From the NCBI GenBank assembly GCA_016215315.1, contig JACRKG010000019.1, positions 62,001-126,000 of the forward strand: DNA of 64,000 nt, given 5' to 3'. Under the pieces are notes generated by a model. The model was not told the DNA's origin and searched no databases. It was given only the letters and a program-made list of their open reading frames with translations. Position numbers and translations under genes: made by a program. How positions within the stretch are numbered: position 1 is the first letter of the stretch; each line of letters opens with the position of its first letter. Source of the stretch: Candidatus Woesearchaeota archaeon (GTDB taxonomy: Archaea; Nanobdellota; Nanobdellia; Woesearchaeales; ARS49). Positions 8,398-17,705 of the stretch are shown here, piece by piece.

Positions 8398-8712
8398 GTG
8401 AAAAATTATTTATGTATCCAAAAACAAAGAAAGAAAAAATTCTTAGAAATAGTTAAAGCTCAAAGTCCTTTAAGGTTGGAAGAATTTATAGAACAATACT
8501 TACATTACTTTCGAGCAGACACAATAGCGCCCAGGGTATTTAGTGATTTGCAAGAATTCAGAGAATTTTTAAAAGAAATACCTGACAAAAGACCAATACC
8601 ACACAACTCATGCATTGACGAATCAAACACAGTTTGCGTTCATTATATGAATGGAAAGGCACATTGCAAAGTTGCACTTTATGGATACAAAATAACATAT
8701 CATAAAAAATGA
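8398..8712 (+). CDS. Hypothetical protein (GTG start), overlaps dph2-like ORF by 4 nt
   Basis: 104 aa ORF, Cys/His-rich C-terminus. Confidence 0.5.
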   Translation: MKNYLCIQKQRKKKFLEIVKAQSPLRLEEFIEQYLHYFRADTIAPRVFSDLQEFREFLKEIPDKRPIPHNSCIDESNTVCVHYMNGKAHCKVALYGYKITYHKK

Positions 8713-9374
8713 AAATAACATACTTAACAGCAAAATCATTGCATGATGTCAGATTAACAGAAGAAGCTCTAAAGAATCTGCCTAAAGGGAAAATTGGAGT
8801 GATGACAAATATTCAGCACTTGCATAAAATGCAAGACTTGTTAAAACAATTGCCTAATTCAGTTTTTGGCGGTCAAGGAGTTGGGTGCAGATGTGATGGA
8901 ATTAAAAAAATAGAATCACAAGTTGATTATTTCTTATTTGTTGGTAACGGAGTATTTCATCCAATACAAATTGCTTTAAGCACGGAAAAACCAATATGGT
9001 TGTGGGATCCTGTAGTTAAAAAGTTAGAAAAAATGGATCAAGAATTAATTGATAGATTTAGAAAAAAGAAAGAAGTTAGTTACAAAAAATTCTTAATGGC
9101 AAAAAGTGTCGGAATAATGATAACCTGCAAACCAGGACAAAACAATGGAATACTAAGCGAATACTCAAAAGAAAACAAAATGTCTAAAGCAATAAAATTA
9201 AAAGAAAGAAAAGACAAAGACTACTTCTTATTCGCATTCGATACATTATTAATGAGTGATCTAGAAAACTTTCCATTCATTGACATGTGGGTAAATACTG
9301 CGTGTAATAGAATTGGCGATGAAACACCAAAAATACTTGAAATACAAGACTTGGAAAGGTTTGAAGCACTATAG
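8709..9374 (+). CDS. dph2: Diphthamide biosynthesis Dph1/Dph2-like protein lacking the N-terminal domain
   Basis: YFLFVGNGVFHPIQIAL, GIMITCKPGQ and ENFPFIDMWVNTACNRI match the central/C-terminal Dph2 domains; only 221 aa. Confidence 0.8.
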   Translation: MKITYLTAKSLHDVRLTEEALKNLPKGKIGVMTNIQHLHKMQDLLKQLPNSVFGGQGVGCRCDGIKKIESQVDYFLFVGNGVFHPIQIALSTEKPIWLWDPVVKKLEKMDQELIDRFRKKKEVSYKKFLMAKSVGIMITCKPGQNNGILSEYSKENKMSKAIKLKERKDKDYFLFAFDTLLMSDLENFPFIDMWVNTACNRIGDETPKILEIQDLERFEAL

Positions 9375-9378
9375 AATT

Positions 9379-9975
9379 TTATTTCTTCAAATATACTGGT
9401 ATTTTGTATTGTTCAAATTCTTTTAACAAATTTGTTCCACAAATAATTCTGGAGAATGCTTCAGCTTCCATTTTTGCGCCAATTAATGCATTGTGCGGGT
9501 TCGGTTCTTCAGGTAAGCCAACATAAACTAGAGTTTTGTTTAAGCTCAAATCTGATTTATTTTTTTTAATTTGCGGTTGTAATTCTCTACTTAAATAATT
9601 TGAATAACTTAAAGTATGTAAATCAACAATTCTGTAACCAAAAGGCCAGTTTAGATCATATCTTTTTGCTGAATCTTCTAAAAAACCTGTATCAAATGAA
9701 GGATTCTCTCCTGCAATAGTTTTATCAGCAAACTTTTCAGTCCAGATTAAAAATTCTGAGACTAAATCATTCAAAGATTTTTTACTTAAGTCTTTAACTT
9801 GCTCTTCAGTGAATCCATTTACTTTTAGTGCAAAATCATCAATTTCTGCACCATCCCAAACTTGGCATTCTCCATAGAACTGATTTTCAGGATTGGCAAA
9901 ATCAACTGCGCCTATGCTTACAATAGAATTTTTTTCAGGACTGAGTCCTGTGGTTTCTACATCAACAACAATCAT
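9379..9975 (-). CDS. DEDD-family 3'-5' exonuclease (DnaQ/RNase T-like)
   Basis: VVDVETTGLSPEKNSIVSIGAVDF; GENPSFDTGFL; HNALIGAKMEAEAF. Confidence 0.85.
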   Translation of the reverse strand: MIVVDVETTGLSPEKNSIVSIGAVDFANPENQFYGECQVWDGAEIDDFALKVNGFTEEQVKDLSKKSLNDLVSEFLIWTEKFADKTIAGENPSFDTGFLEDSAKRYDLNWPFGYRIVDLHTLSYSNYLSRELQPQIKKNKSDLSLNKTLVYVGLPEEPNPHNALIGAKMEAEAFSRIICGTNLLKEFEQYKIPVYLKK

Positions 9976-10016
9976 ATTAAAATAAAAAGGTAAAAGATAT
10001 AAAAATCTTATTTATT

Positions 10017-11036
10017 TCAAGTCCAAACCTTCAATTGTGTGTTTTCTCCGCTTTTAACGAATGAGTCTCCAAATCCGCGACCTATGCTGTATCCAAAATC
10101 TTTGAATGATGCTCCTAAAGCTCCAAATAGTCCTGGTTGGCCTTTTATTTCTGCAATGCTAGCAGTTATATTTAGTTCTTTTTCTAAGTAAGCAACTGCT
10201 TCTTTTCTTCCGCCTAATTCGTCAATTAATCCTAATTCTTTTGCTTCAACACCCAAATAAACAAATCCTGTAGCTAATTCTTTTACTTTTTCAATAGGTA
10301 TTTTTCTGTTTTCAGAAACTTCTTTAACAAAAGCATCATAAGTTGTGTCTAGAATGTGTTGAAATAATTTTTCTTCTTCTAGAGTCATTTCTTTGTATGG
10401 CGATCCTGCATCTTTGTATTTTCCAGCAATTAATCTTTGATAAGTTACGTTATAATCTTTCAAAAGACCTGGAAATGCTAGTTTTGATGCAACAACACCA
10501 ATACTTCCAGTAATTGACATTGGGTGAGCATAAATTTTGTCAGTAGCACTAGCAATCCAGTAACCACCACTTGCACCAGTTTCTCTGATTACTGCAACAA
10601 TTGGTTTGTCTAAATCTTTTATTGCTTGTCCTATTTCTGCAGAAGCAACAGGACTTCCACCCGGAGAATTAATTTCCAAAATAACTCCTTTAATATCTTC
10701 AGTTTCCTTAATTTTTTCTAACAATTTTACAACTTTAGTTGAAGAAACTCCTCCAGAATCAAATACAGAAGCAACTTCGGTACCGGTAGTTATAACTCCA
10801 TTCAATGGAACTAAAGCAATGTTACCGCTAGGAATTTTAAATTCCGAAGTTGAAGAAAAAAAGCTTGCAAAAAACATAACAAAAATCAAAAAGAAGAATA
10901 TACTTACAAGAGCACCAAGTATTTTTCCTAAATAATGAAAATAATCAACAAACTTACTTTTCTTGTCCCAAACCGAACTTAATAAAGTAGACTTACTTTT
11001 AACAACACTCTTTGCCATCAAAACACCTCTTTTCAC
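10017..11036 (-). CDS. sppA: Signal peptide peptidase SppA (S49)
   Basis: GVILEINSPGGSPVASAEIGQAI, RETGASGGYWIASATDKIYAHPMSITGSIGV; N-terminal TM. Confidence 0.93.
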   Translation of the reverse strand: MKRGVLMAKSVVKSKSTLLSSVWDKKSKFVDYFHYLGKILGALVSIFFFLIFVMFFASFFSSTSEFKIPSGNIALVPLNGVITTGTEVASVFDSGGVSSTKVVKLLEKIKETEDIKGVILEINSPGGSPVASAEIGQAIKDLDKPIVAVIRETGASGGYWIASATDKIYAHPMSITGSIGVVASKLAFPGLLKDYNVTYQRLIAGKYKDAGSPYKEMTLEEEKLFQHILDTTYDAFVKEVSENRKIPIEKVKELATGFVYLGVEAKELGLIDELGGRKEAVAYLEKELNITASIAEIKGQPGLFGALGASFKDFGYSIGRGFGDSFVKSGENTQLKVWT

Positions 11037-11187
11037 ACTACAAGAGTCTTAGGCGTTTATAAATCTTATCCAATCTTTAGATTGTGGCGATCACCAGACA
11101 TCAGCAGGCATCAAAATTACTGGGCTTCGGGAAGTCAACTGTTATCAATACCCCATTCAAACCCCCAACCATGAACCACAAACTTTC

Positions 11188-11463
11188 TTACAGTCCGAAC
11201 ATATCAGTAAATTCTTTTAATTTTCTGAAATTTGCTAAGAATTCATATCCTTGTGTTGTTAGAACGAAAACGTGTTTGTCTTTATCTTTTATTTCTTCAG
11301 TCATTAAAGCTTTGCCTTTAAGCTCATCAACGTATTCTTTCATTCTTTGATGAGACAAATTAGATTTATATAACAAGTGAGTAGGCTTTATCGTGCCTCC
11401 TTTGTCATGGATCGACTTTAATATGTCGTGAATTATCTCCAATTTATTTCTTCTAGATCCCAT
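11188..11463 (-). CDS. Archaeal winged-helix DNA-binding protein
   Basis: 91 aa; IIHDILKSIHDKGGTIKPTHLLYKSNLSHQRMKEYVDELKGKALM plus wing and LTTQGYEFL. Confidence 0.8.
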   Translation of the reverse strand: MGSRRNKLEIIHDILKSIHDKGGTIKPTHLLYKSNLSHQRMKEYVDELKGKALMTEEIKDKDKHVFVLTTQGYEFLANFRKLKEFTDMFGL

Positions 11464-11499
11464 TGTGTAGTGGTAAACGACTTGTCTTTTTAAACTTTT

Positions 11500-12204
11500 T
11501 TAAGATCGTTTTTTAAAGTTTTTTCTTTTTAAGGCTAAACGTGCCATAGAAAGCAATAATATAAGATACCCAAATAATATGAACAAATAACCGCCCATGT
11601 ATAACACAGGCGATAAATAAGTTAATAATGATCTGGCATAAAGCTGAGCATGACCTACAGCCATACTAGCAAAGGAAATAAATGACAAAAATGTTGTTGT
11701 ATTTGTTTTTCTAGCAAAGTTCTCAAAATAATTGCTAGTTACGAAAAGGATTATTAAAAATTGCACTAAAAAGAAGTTTCTCAATAATTGTTCATTTCCT
11801 GAAGAAGCAAACACAAAAACATTAGCTAATAAAAGTATAAAAAGAACCAATCTTTTATTTCTTAAGTCTGATGAAACTGAAAGTAACAAAGTATATGCAG
11901 ATAATATTAAGACTACATAAACTGATGAAATGGCAAAATCAATTATTTTGAAAAGATCTAACAAATTTTCTTTTAAATTCATGTAAAGCAACAAGTGAAC
12001 AAATGAACCTGCAAAAAATGAAATGGATATAAAGAAAAATGCTAAGCTAAACCAGTAATACTTTCTGTCACTTGCGTAATTGTATACTTTTAATCCAAAA
12101 AAGCCCACTAGAAATGCAGCTATTGCAGCAAATACTTCAAAAGTAGCCCCCAACGCAAAGAATGTTTGCGGAACTTGAGAAATTAAACCCATACTTAATA
12201 ACAT
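11500..12204 (-). CDS. Polytopic membrane protein, unknown function
   Basis: 234 aa, about seven hydrophobic segments. Confidence 0.7.
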   Translation of the reverse strand: MLLSMGLISQVPQTFFALGATFEVFAAIAAFLVGFFGLKVYNYASDRKYYWFSLAFFFISISFFAGSFVHLLLYMNLKENLLDLFKIIDFAISSVYVVLILSAYTLLLSVSSDLRNKRLVLFILLLANVFVFASSGNEQLLRNFFLVQFLIILFVTSNYFENFARKTNTTTFLSFISFASMAVGHAQLYARSLLTYLSPVLYMGGYLFILFGYLILLLSMARLALKRKNFKKRS

Positions 12205-12318
12205 AACTGAAATGTTTTTTAAACGTTATGAAGAACTACTCCTTATTGAGTTTCCCTATTGAGTCTCCTTACTCTGACTGCATAAGGTTATTTAAAAAGG
12301 AAGCAAAAGTTATATCAT

Positions 12319-12379
12319 AACACAAATCCGTGTTAAATATTGGCTGCCCGGTTCCTACACCGATTGGGACTGGGTTTTT
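12319..12379. ncRNA. Two adjacent hairpins followed by T-run; candidate small RNA or terminator
   Basis: TAACAC/GTGTTA and CCCGGTTCC/GGGACTGGG then TTTTT in an intergenic region. Confidence 0.35.
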
Positions 12380-12445
12380 CTCTTATTCTGATTTGTGGTT
12401 TGTAAAGGGTAAATATTTAAATAATAAAAGCAAAGAACAGGGATT

Positions 12446-15400
12446 ATGACTAAGATTAACCGCTTAGTGCTTAACGGTTTTAAGTCATTTGCAAAACACA
12501 CCGAGCTAGTTTTTTCCCGAGATTTTAATTGCGTAATAGGACCAAACGGATCTGGTAAAAGTAACATATTAGACAGTTTATGTTTCGTTCTAGGAAAATC
12601 TTCTTCAAAATCATTAAGAGCAGAAAAAAGTTCGAACTTAATTTATAACGGAGGAAAGACAAAAAAGCCAGCAAACCAAGCTGAAGTAAGCATTTATTTT
12701 GATAATGAACAAAAGATTTTCCCTGTAGAAACTGGAGAAGTTAAAGTATCAAGAGTTGTCAAGCAAGATGGCGCTAGCAAGTACTTAATTAATGATAAAA
12801 CCAAAACAAGACAGGAAGTTATAGAACTATTATCATACGCGAAAATTGATCCTGACGGATATAACATAATTCTTCAAGGAGATATAGTTAGATTAATTGA
12901 AATGTCAACAGTTGAAAGAAGACAAATTATTGAAGAAATTGCAGGAATAGGAGTTTACGAAGAAAAGAAAGGTAAAGCACTCAACGAATTAAATCATGTT
13001 GATGAAAAAGTAAAAGAAGCAGAAATAGTTCTGAAAGAAAGAGACGGATACTTAAAAGACTTAAAAAAAGACAAGGAACAAGCACTCAAGTTCAAAGATA
13101 TAAATGATAAAATCAATTCTTACAAAGCCAGCTATTTAAAAAAGAAAATCGATAAAAAAGAAGAAGAAAAAACAAGAATAGACAGCAAAATAAAAGACGT
13201 ACAAGAAGGATTAAACAAAATCAACGAAGTAATAAAGAAGTTAAGAGAAGATAAAACTGCAGAACAAGAAAAAATAAAAGCAATAAATGACGAAGTAGAA
13301 AAACAAGGAGAAACGGGACATTCTAATCTGAATAAAGAAATAGAAAAACTAAGAGTAGATACTGCAACAAACAGCACAAAAGTAAACAATCACAAAGATG
13401 AATTAGTAAAAATAGAAAAAAGAGAAAACGAACTTGGAGAAGGACTAAAAGATTTAGAAGGAAAAAGAGGACAATTATTTGCACAAAAGAAAAGTGTAGA
13501 AGAAACGAAAACTAACGTTGAAAAAGAATTAGAATCATTAAATAAAACAATATTAGAATTCAGAAAGAAACATAGACTAGATGAAAGCTCAAATCTAGAA
13601 GAACAAATACATGAGTTTGATAAAAAAATAGAAGAAATACAGAGAGAAACACAAGAACAAAGAGGCGAACACCAGAACTTACTGAGAGAAAAAGACAAGT
13701 ATGAATACCAATTAGAAACAATTGATGAAAAAATAAGAAAAGTTAATACACTCATCAACGAAAACAAACAAGAAATAGAAGACTTAAAAAATAAGAAAAA
13801 AGAATTCAAAAGTTCAGTTCTAGAATTAAACAATTTGTTGAATGAAGACGTAAAAAATGCAAGAAGACTCGCAGATTTAAGAGAAAATTTATTCTCAAAA
13901 AGACAAGAAGTATCAAAACTAGAATTAAGAAGAGATGAATTCAAGGAAAGCATTTCAACAAACATAGCAGTAAAAAAAGTTCTAGAAAACAAAAAAAAAT
14001 TAGGAGACATAAGAGGAACAGTTGCAGAATTAGGAGAAGCAGACAAAGAATACTCATTGGCATTAGAAATAGCCGCAGCACAAAAAATTCACAGCATAGT
14101 AGTAGGAGATGATAAAACAGCAGTAAACTGCATAAATTTCTTGAAAACAAACAAACTGGGAACGGCAACATTTTTACCTTTAAACAAAATCAAACCATTC
14201 CCAGCAAATGAAGAAATCAAAAAACTAAAAGACAAACAAGGAATTCACGGACTAGCAATAGAATTAATAAATTATGATTCAGAATACAAAAGTATTTTTA
14301 GTTATGTCTTCGGAAACACACTAATAGTTGATTCTATGGAATTAGCTAGAAGCGTAGGCATAGGAAAAACAAAAATGGTCAGTCTCGATGGAGACGTAGC
14401 AGAATTCTCAGGAGCAATGATTGGAGGCTACAGACACAAAAAAGAAGGAAGCTTCAAAGAGAAAAACATTAACAATTTTTTGGAAAAATCACAAGAAGAA
14501 TTAGCAAATATCGAGAAAGAAGTTAGAGAATTAGAAGAAACAAGAAAGAATAACGAAGAAAAAATAACAAAATTAAGAGAACATAAAGCAGAACTAGAAG
14601 GAGATATCATAAAACAAGAAAAAGTACTACATTTAGATACGGATGATTTAGAAGCCGACAAAAACTTCAAAGAAGAAATGTTGACAGGAATAAAAAACAC
14701 AGAACAAAAACTAAAAGATCAAGAAGAAAAAATAAACACGAAAACAGAAGAAATCACCCAGCTAAAAATAAAAAAACAACAATTAATGTCTCAAATAATA
14801 CAACTCAAAAAACCAACACTCATAGCAGAACTAAATGCTTTCGAAGGGAAAAAATCACAATTAATTGAAGAAAGAATAAAATTAGAAGCAGAACACAACA
14901 ATCTTGAAAGCAGAGAAAAAGAAGTGCTAGGCAAAAGTGGAGAACAAATACTAAAAACAAAAGAAGAACTAGAAAAAGAAAAGGAAGAAATAAACAAACA
15001 AATAGTTCTATTAGAAGAAGAAAACAAACAAAAAAACAAATTTTTAAGCGAAAAAGAAAAAGAACAAGAAAAATTCATGCACCAATTCAAAAAATCATTC
15101 GATCAAAGAAAAAAATCACAAGATATGATAATGGCAATAGAAACAAGATTATTAAAAGATGAAGAAAAATCAAGAAAAGAAGAACTAGAACTAAACACAT
15201 ACTCAATAGAAAATGCAAGAATAAACGCAGAACTAGGAAGTTTCACAAGTGAATTCAGCCAGTACAATAACGTCCCATTAATAGACGACAAATCAGAAGA
15301 AGAACTGAAAAAATCAGTACAAAGCTTTGAAAGAACTCTTGCAACCATAGGAAACGTAAACATGAGATCTTTAGAAATCTATGAATTGGCAGAAAAAGAA

Positions 15401-15946
15401 TACAACAATTTAATAGAAAAAAAGAACGGTCTATCAAAAGAAAAAGAAGACATACTGAATTTAATGCAAGAAATAGAAAAAAACAAAGCAGAATTATTCA
15501 CCAGAACATACGATCAAATAAACAATAATTTCCAAAGAATATTCTCACAATTATCCTCAAAAGGACAGGCATTTTTAGAATTAGAAAACCCCCAAAACAT
15601 TTTCGAAGAAGGACTAAAAATAAAAGTAAACATAACTGGAGACAAATTCTTAGATATACGAAGTTTAAGCGGCGGAGAAAAAACAATGACCGCGCTAGCA
15701 TTCTTATTTGCAATACAAGAACATGAACCGGCAAGTTTCTACATTTTAGATGAAGTTGACGCTGCATTAGATAAAAGAAATAGCTCATTGCTAGCAAAAC
15801 TAGTTAGACAATACTGCGAAAAAGCACAATATGTAGTAATAAGTCACAACGATAATGTCATTTCTGAAGCAGACGTTATTTATGGAGTATCAATGAAACC
15901 AGAATTAGGCGCCAGCCAAGTAGTGAGCCTAAAAATGAATGCTTAA
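12446..15946 (+). CDS. smc: Chromosome segregation ATPase SMC
   Basis: Walker A GPNGSGKSN; hinge GTATFLPLNKIKP; signature LSGGEKTMTALAFLFAI; Walker B FYILDEVDAALD; long coiled coils. Confidence 0.97.
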   Translation: MTKINRLVLNGFKSFAKHTELVFSRDFNCVIGPNGSGKSNILDSLCFVLGKSSSKSLRAEKSSNLIYNGGKTKKPANQAEVSIYFDNEQKIFPVETGEVKVSRVVKQDGASKYLINDKTKTRQEVIELLSYAKIDPDGYNIILQGDIVRLIEMSTVERRQIIEEIAGIGVYEEKKGKALNELNHVDEKVKEAEIVLKERDGYLKDLKKDKEQALKFKDINDKINSYKASYLKKKIDKKEEEKTRIDSKIKDVQEGLNKINEVIKKLREDKTAEQEKIKAINDEVEKQGETGHSNLNKEIEKLRVDTATNSTKVNNHKDELVKIEKRENELGEGLKDLEGKRGQLFAQKKSVEETKTNVEKELESLNKTILEFRKKHRLDESSNLEEQIHEFDKKIEEIQRETQEQRGEHQNLLREKDKYEYQLETIDEKIRKVNTLINENKQEIEDLKNKKKEFKSSVLELNNLLNEDVKNARRLADLRENLFSKRQEVSKLELRRDEFKESISTNIAVKKVLENKKKLGDIRGTVAELGEADKEYSLALEIAAAQKIHSIVVGDDKTAVNCINFLKTNKLGTATFLPLNKIKPFPANEEIKKLKDKQGIHGLAIELINYDSEYKSIFSYVFGNTLIVDSMELARSVGIGKTKMVSLDGDVAEFSGAMIGGYRHKKEGSFKEKNINNFLEKSQEELANIEKEVRELEETRKNNEEKITKLREHKAELEGDIIKQEKVLHLDTDDLEADKNFKEEMLTGIKNTEQKLKDQEEKINTKTEEITQLKIKKQQLMSQIIQLKKPTLIAELNAFEGKKSQLIEERIKLEAEHNNLESREKEVLGKSGEQILKTKEELEKEKEEINKQIVLLEEENKQKNKFLSEKEKEQEKFMHQFKKSFDQRKKSQDMIMAIETRLLKDEEKSRKEELELNTYSIENARINAELGSFTSEFSQYNNVPLIDDKSEEELKKSVQSFERTLATIGNVNMRSLEIYELAEKEYNNLIEKKNGLSKEKEDILNLMQEIEKNKAELFTRTYDQINNNFQRIFSQLSSKGQAFLELENPQNIFEEGLKIKVNITGDKFLDIRSLSGGEKTMTALAFLFAIQEHEPASFYILDEVDAALDKRNSSLLAKLVRQYCEKAQYVVISHNDNVISEADVIYGVSMKPELGASQVVSLKMNA

Positions 15947-16601
15947 GATGAAAAAAGAAAAAATTCTAGTTATCTGCGCACATAATGATGACCAAATAAT
16001 AGGGTGCGGAGGAACATTTGCAAAATACGTTCGAGAAGGAAAAATAGTAAAAACAATAGTCTTCGCTTACGGAGAAAAAAGCCATCCACACTACAAACCT
16101 CAAATCATCCAAAAGCAAAGAGTAAGAGAAGCAATAGAATCAGATAAAATTCTTAAAGGCAAAGGAATAAAATTTTTAGGTCTAAAAGATGCACAATTCG
16201 AAAAAGAAATAAAAGAAAAAAACATCAAAGAACTAATTTTTGATTTAATAAAAAAAGAAAAACCCAACAAAATATTCACTCATAGCAATGACGATTTTCA
16301 TCCAGACCATAATTCAGTATACAAATTAATGAAAGAAATGATTTCTGAAAAGAAAATTACTTGCAATGTCTACACATTTGACGTTTGGAACATAATAAAA
16401 CTAAAAAAAAGAGATCTTCCAAAATTAGTAGTAGATATTAGTGACACTTACAAAACAAAATCAGAAGCATTGAAAGTACACAAAAGTCAGTACAATCTTC
16501 CAGGAATCATAGGATTAAGGTTCAGAATGTTCATACATGCATTAATAAACGGATTAAATCACGGATACAAATACGCAGAGGTGTTTTATAAAATAAAATA
16601 G
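15939..16601 (+). CDS. PIG-L/LmbE-family deacetylase
   Basis: VICAHNDDQIIGCGGTFAKYVREG; FTHSNDDFHPDHNSVYKL. Confidence 0.9.
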   Translation: MLKMKKEKILVICAHNDDQIIGCGGTFAKYVREGKIVKTIVFAYGEKSHPHYKPQIIQKQRVREAIESDKILKGKGIKFLGLKDAQFEKEIKEKNIKELIFDLIKKEKPNKIFTHSNDDFHPDHNSVYKLMKEMISEKKITCNVYTFDVWNIIKLKKRDLPKLVVDISDTYKTKSEALKVHKSQYNLPGIIGLRFRMFIHALINGLNHGYKYAEVFYKIK

Positions 16602-16604
16602 TTT

Positions 16605-17705
16605 ATGAAAACGATATTAATAAGTTCAGATTGTTATTTGCCAAGATGGGATGGTATTGCTAGATTTTTATCTCAATTGCTTCCAGAACTCAACAATGAA
16701 TTTAAAATAATAGTTGCAGTACCAGATTTCGGAAAATCTCAAAAATACAAGAATGTTGAAGAACAAAAATTTCCTTTAATAAAAATACAATTCGGAGACA
16801 TTTATTTATCAAGAGTTAATAACAAACGAATTAAAGAGTTAGTTAGCAGATGTGACTTTGTTTTTAACCAAACAATCGGCCCAATAGGAAGAAAAACAAT
16901 AAAACAAGCAAGCAAACAAAATAAACCCATAATTAGTTACGTTCACAGCATAGAATGGGAATTGGCTTCTAAAGGAGTCAAGTATTTTAAAACATTAGTA
17001 AGAATTTTTGTAAAAATATTAGTGAAAAGATTGTACAAAAAATGCAGCTTATTAATTCTTCCTTCAAAAGAAATGGAAGACATACTGACTGTTAAAGGAA
17101 TAAAAACAAAAAAAGAAGTGATAGAACTAGGAGTTAACACAGAAACATTCAAACCTGCAGATAAGAATTTAGCAAAAGAAAGATTAGGACTAAAAAACAA
17201 ATTTATAATCGGTTATTGCGGAAGATTAAGCAGAGAAAAAGATCTACCTACACTTTTTAATGCATTCTTAAGAGCTAAAAAAAACCAAGCAAATGTTAAA
17301 CTACTAATAGTCGGTGATGGCCCTGCTAAAGAAGAATTAAAACACCCAGACGTTATACTTGTCGGAGCACAAAACAATGTCGTTCCTTACCTTCAAGCAA
17401 TGGATCTTTACGTACTTCCTTCATTGACTGAAACTAGTAGTTTGTCAACAATGGAAGCTATGAGTTGTGAAATACCAGTTATAGTTACACCGGTAGGAAA
17501 TATTAAAGAATATGTTAGAGACAGAGAAACAGGATTGTTTTTTCCTAGAGGAGACTTTAAAAGTTTAGCTAGAAAAATAAGTTTATTATTGAAAAATCCA
17601 ATTATGCGTGAAAGATTAGCAAAAGCAGGAAGACAAATAATACAAAAAAGACATGATTGGAAGAACACTGCAGAAGCGATAAAGAAGAGATTTAGAAAAT
17701 ATTAA
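16605..17705 (+). CDS. GT4-family glycosyltransferase
   Basis: GYCGRLSREKDLPTLFNAFL and LPSLTETSSLSTMEAMSCEIPVIVTPVGN. Confidence 0.92.
   Translation: MKTILISSDCYLPRWDGIARFLSQLLPELNNEFKIIVAVPDFGKSQKYKNVEEQKFPLIKIQFGDIYLSRVNNKRIKELVSRCDFVFNQTIGPIGRKTIKQASKQNKPIISYVHSIEWELASKGVKYFKTLVRIFVKILVKRLYKKCSLLILPSKEMEDILTVKGIKTKKEVIELGVNTETFKPADKNLAKERLGLKNKFIIGYCGRLSREKDLPTLFNAFLRAKKNQANVKLLIVGDGPAKEELKHPDVILVGAQNNVVPYLQAMDLYVLPSLTETSSLSTMEAMSCEIPVIVTPVGNIKEYVRDRETGLFFPRGDFKSLARKISLLLKNPIMRERLAKAGRQIIQKRHDWKNTAEAIKKRFRKY

Noticed and set aside
11086-11150. Possible C/D-box sRNA between sppA and the winged-helix gene
   Set aside because: CTGATG-like strings occur but no properly spaced C/D and C'/D' boxes or flanking stem could be defined
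13390-14046. 218-aa Ser/Phe/Leu-rich ORF antisense to smc
   Set aside because: Shadow ORF from Lys/Glu-rich coiled-coil codons on the other strand; same applies to 13132-13389, 14428-14700, 14791-15090, 15103-15363 and 15498-15797
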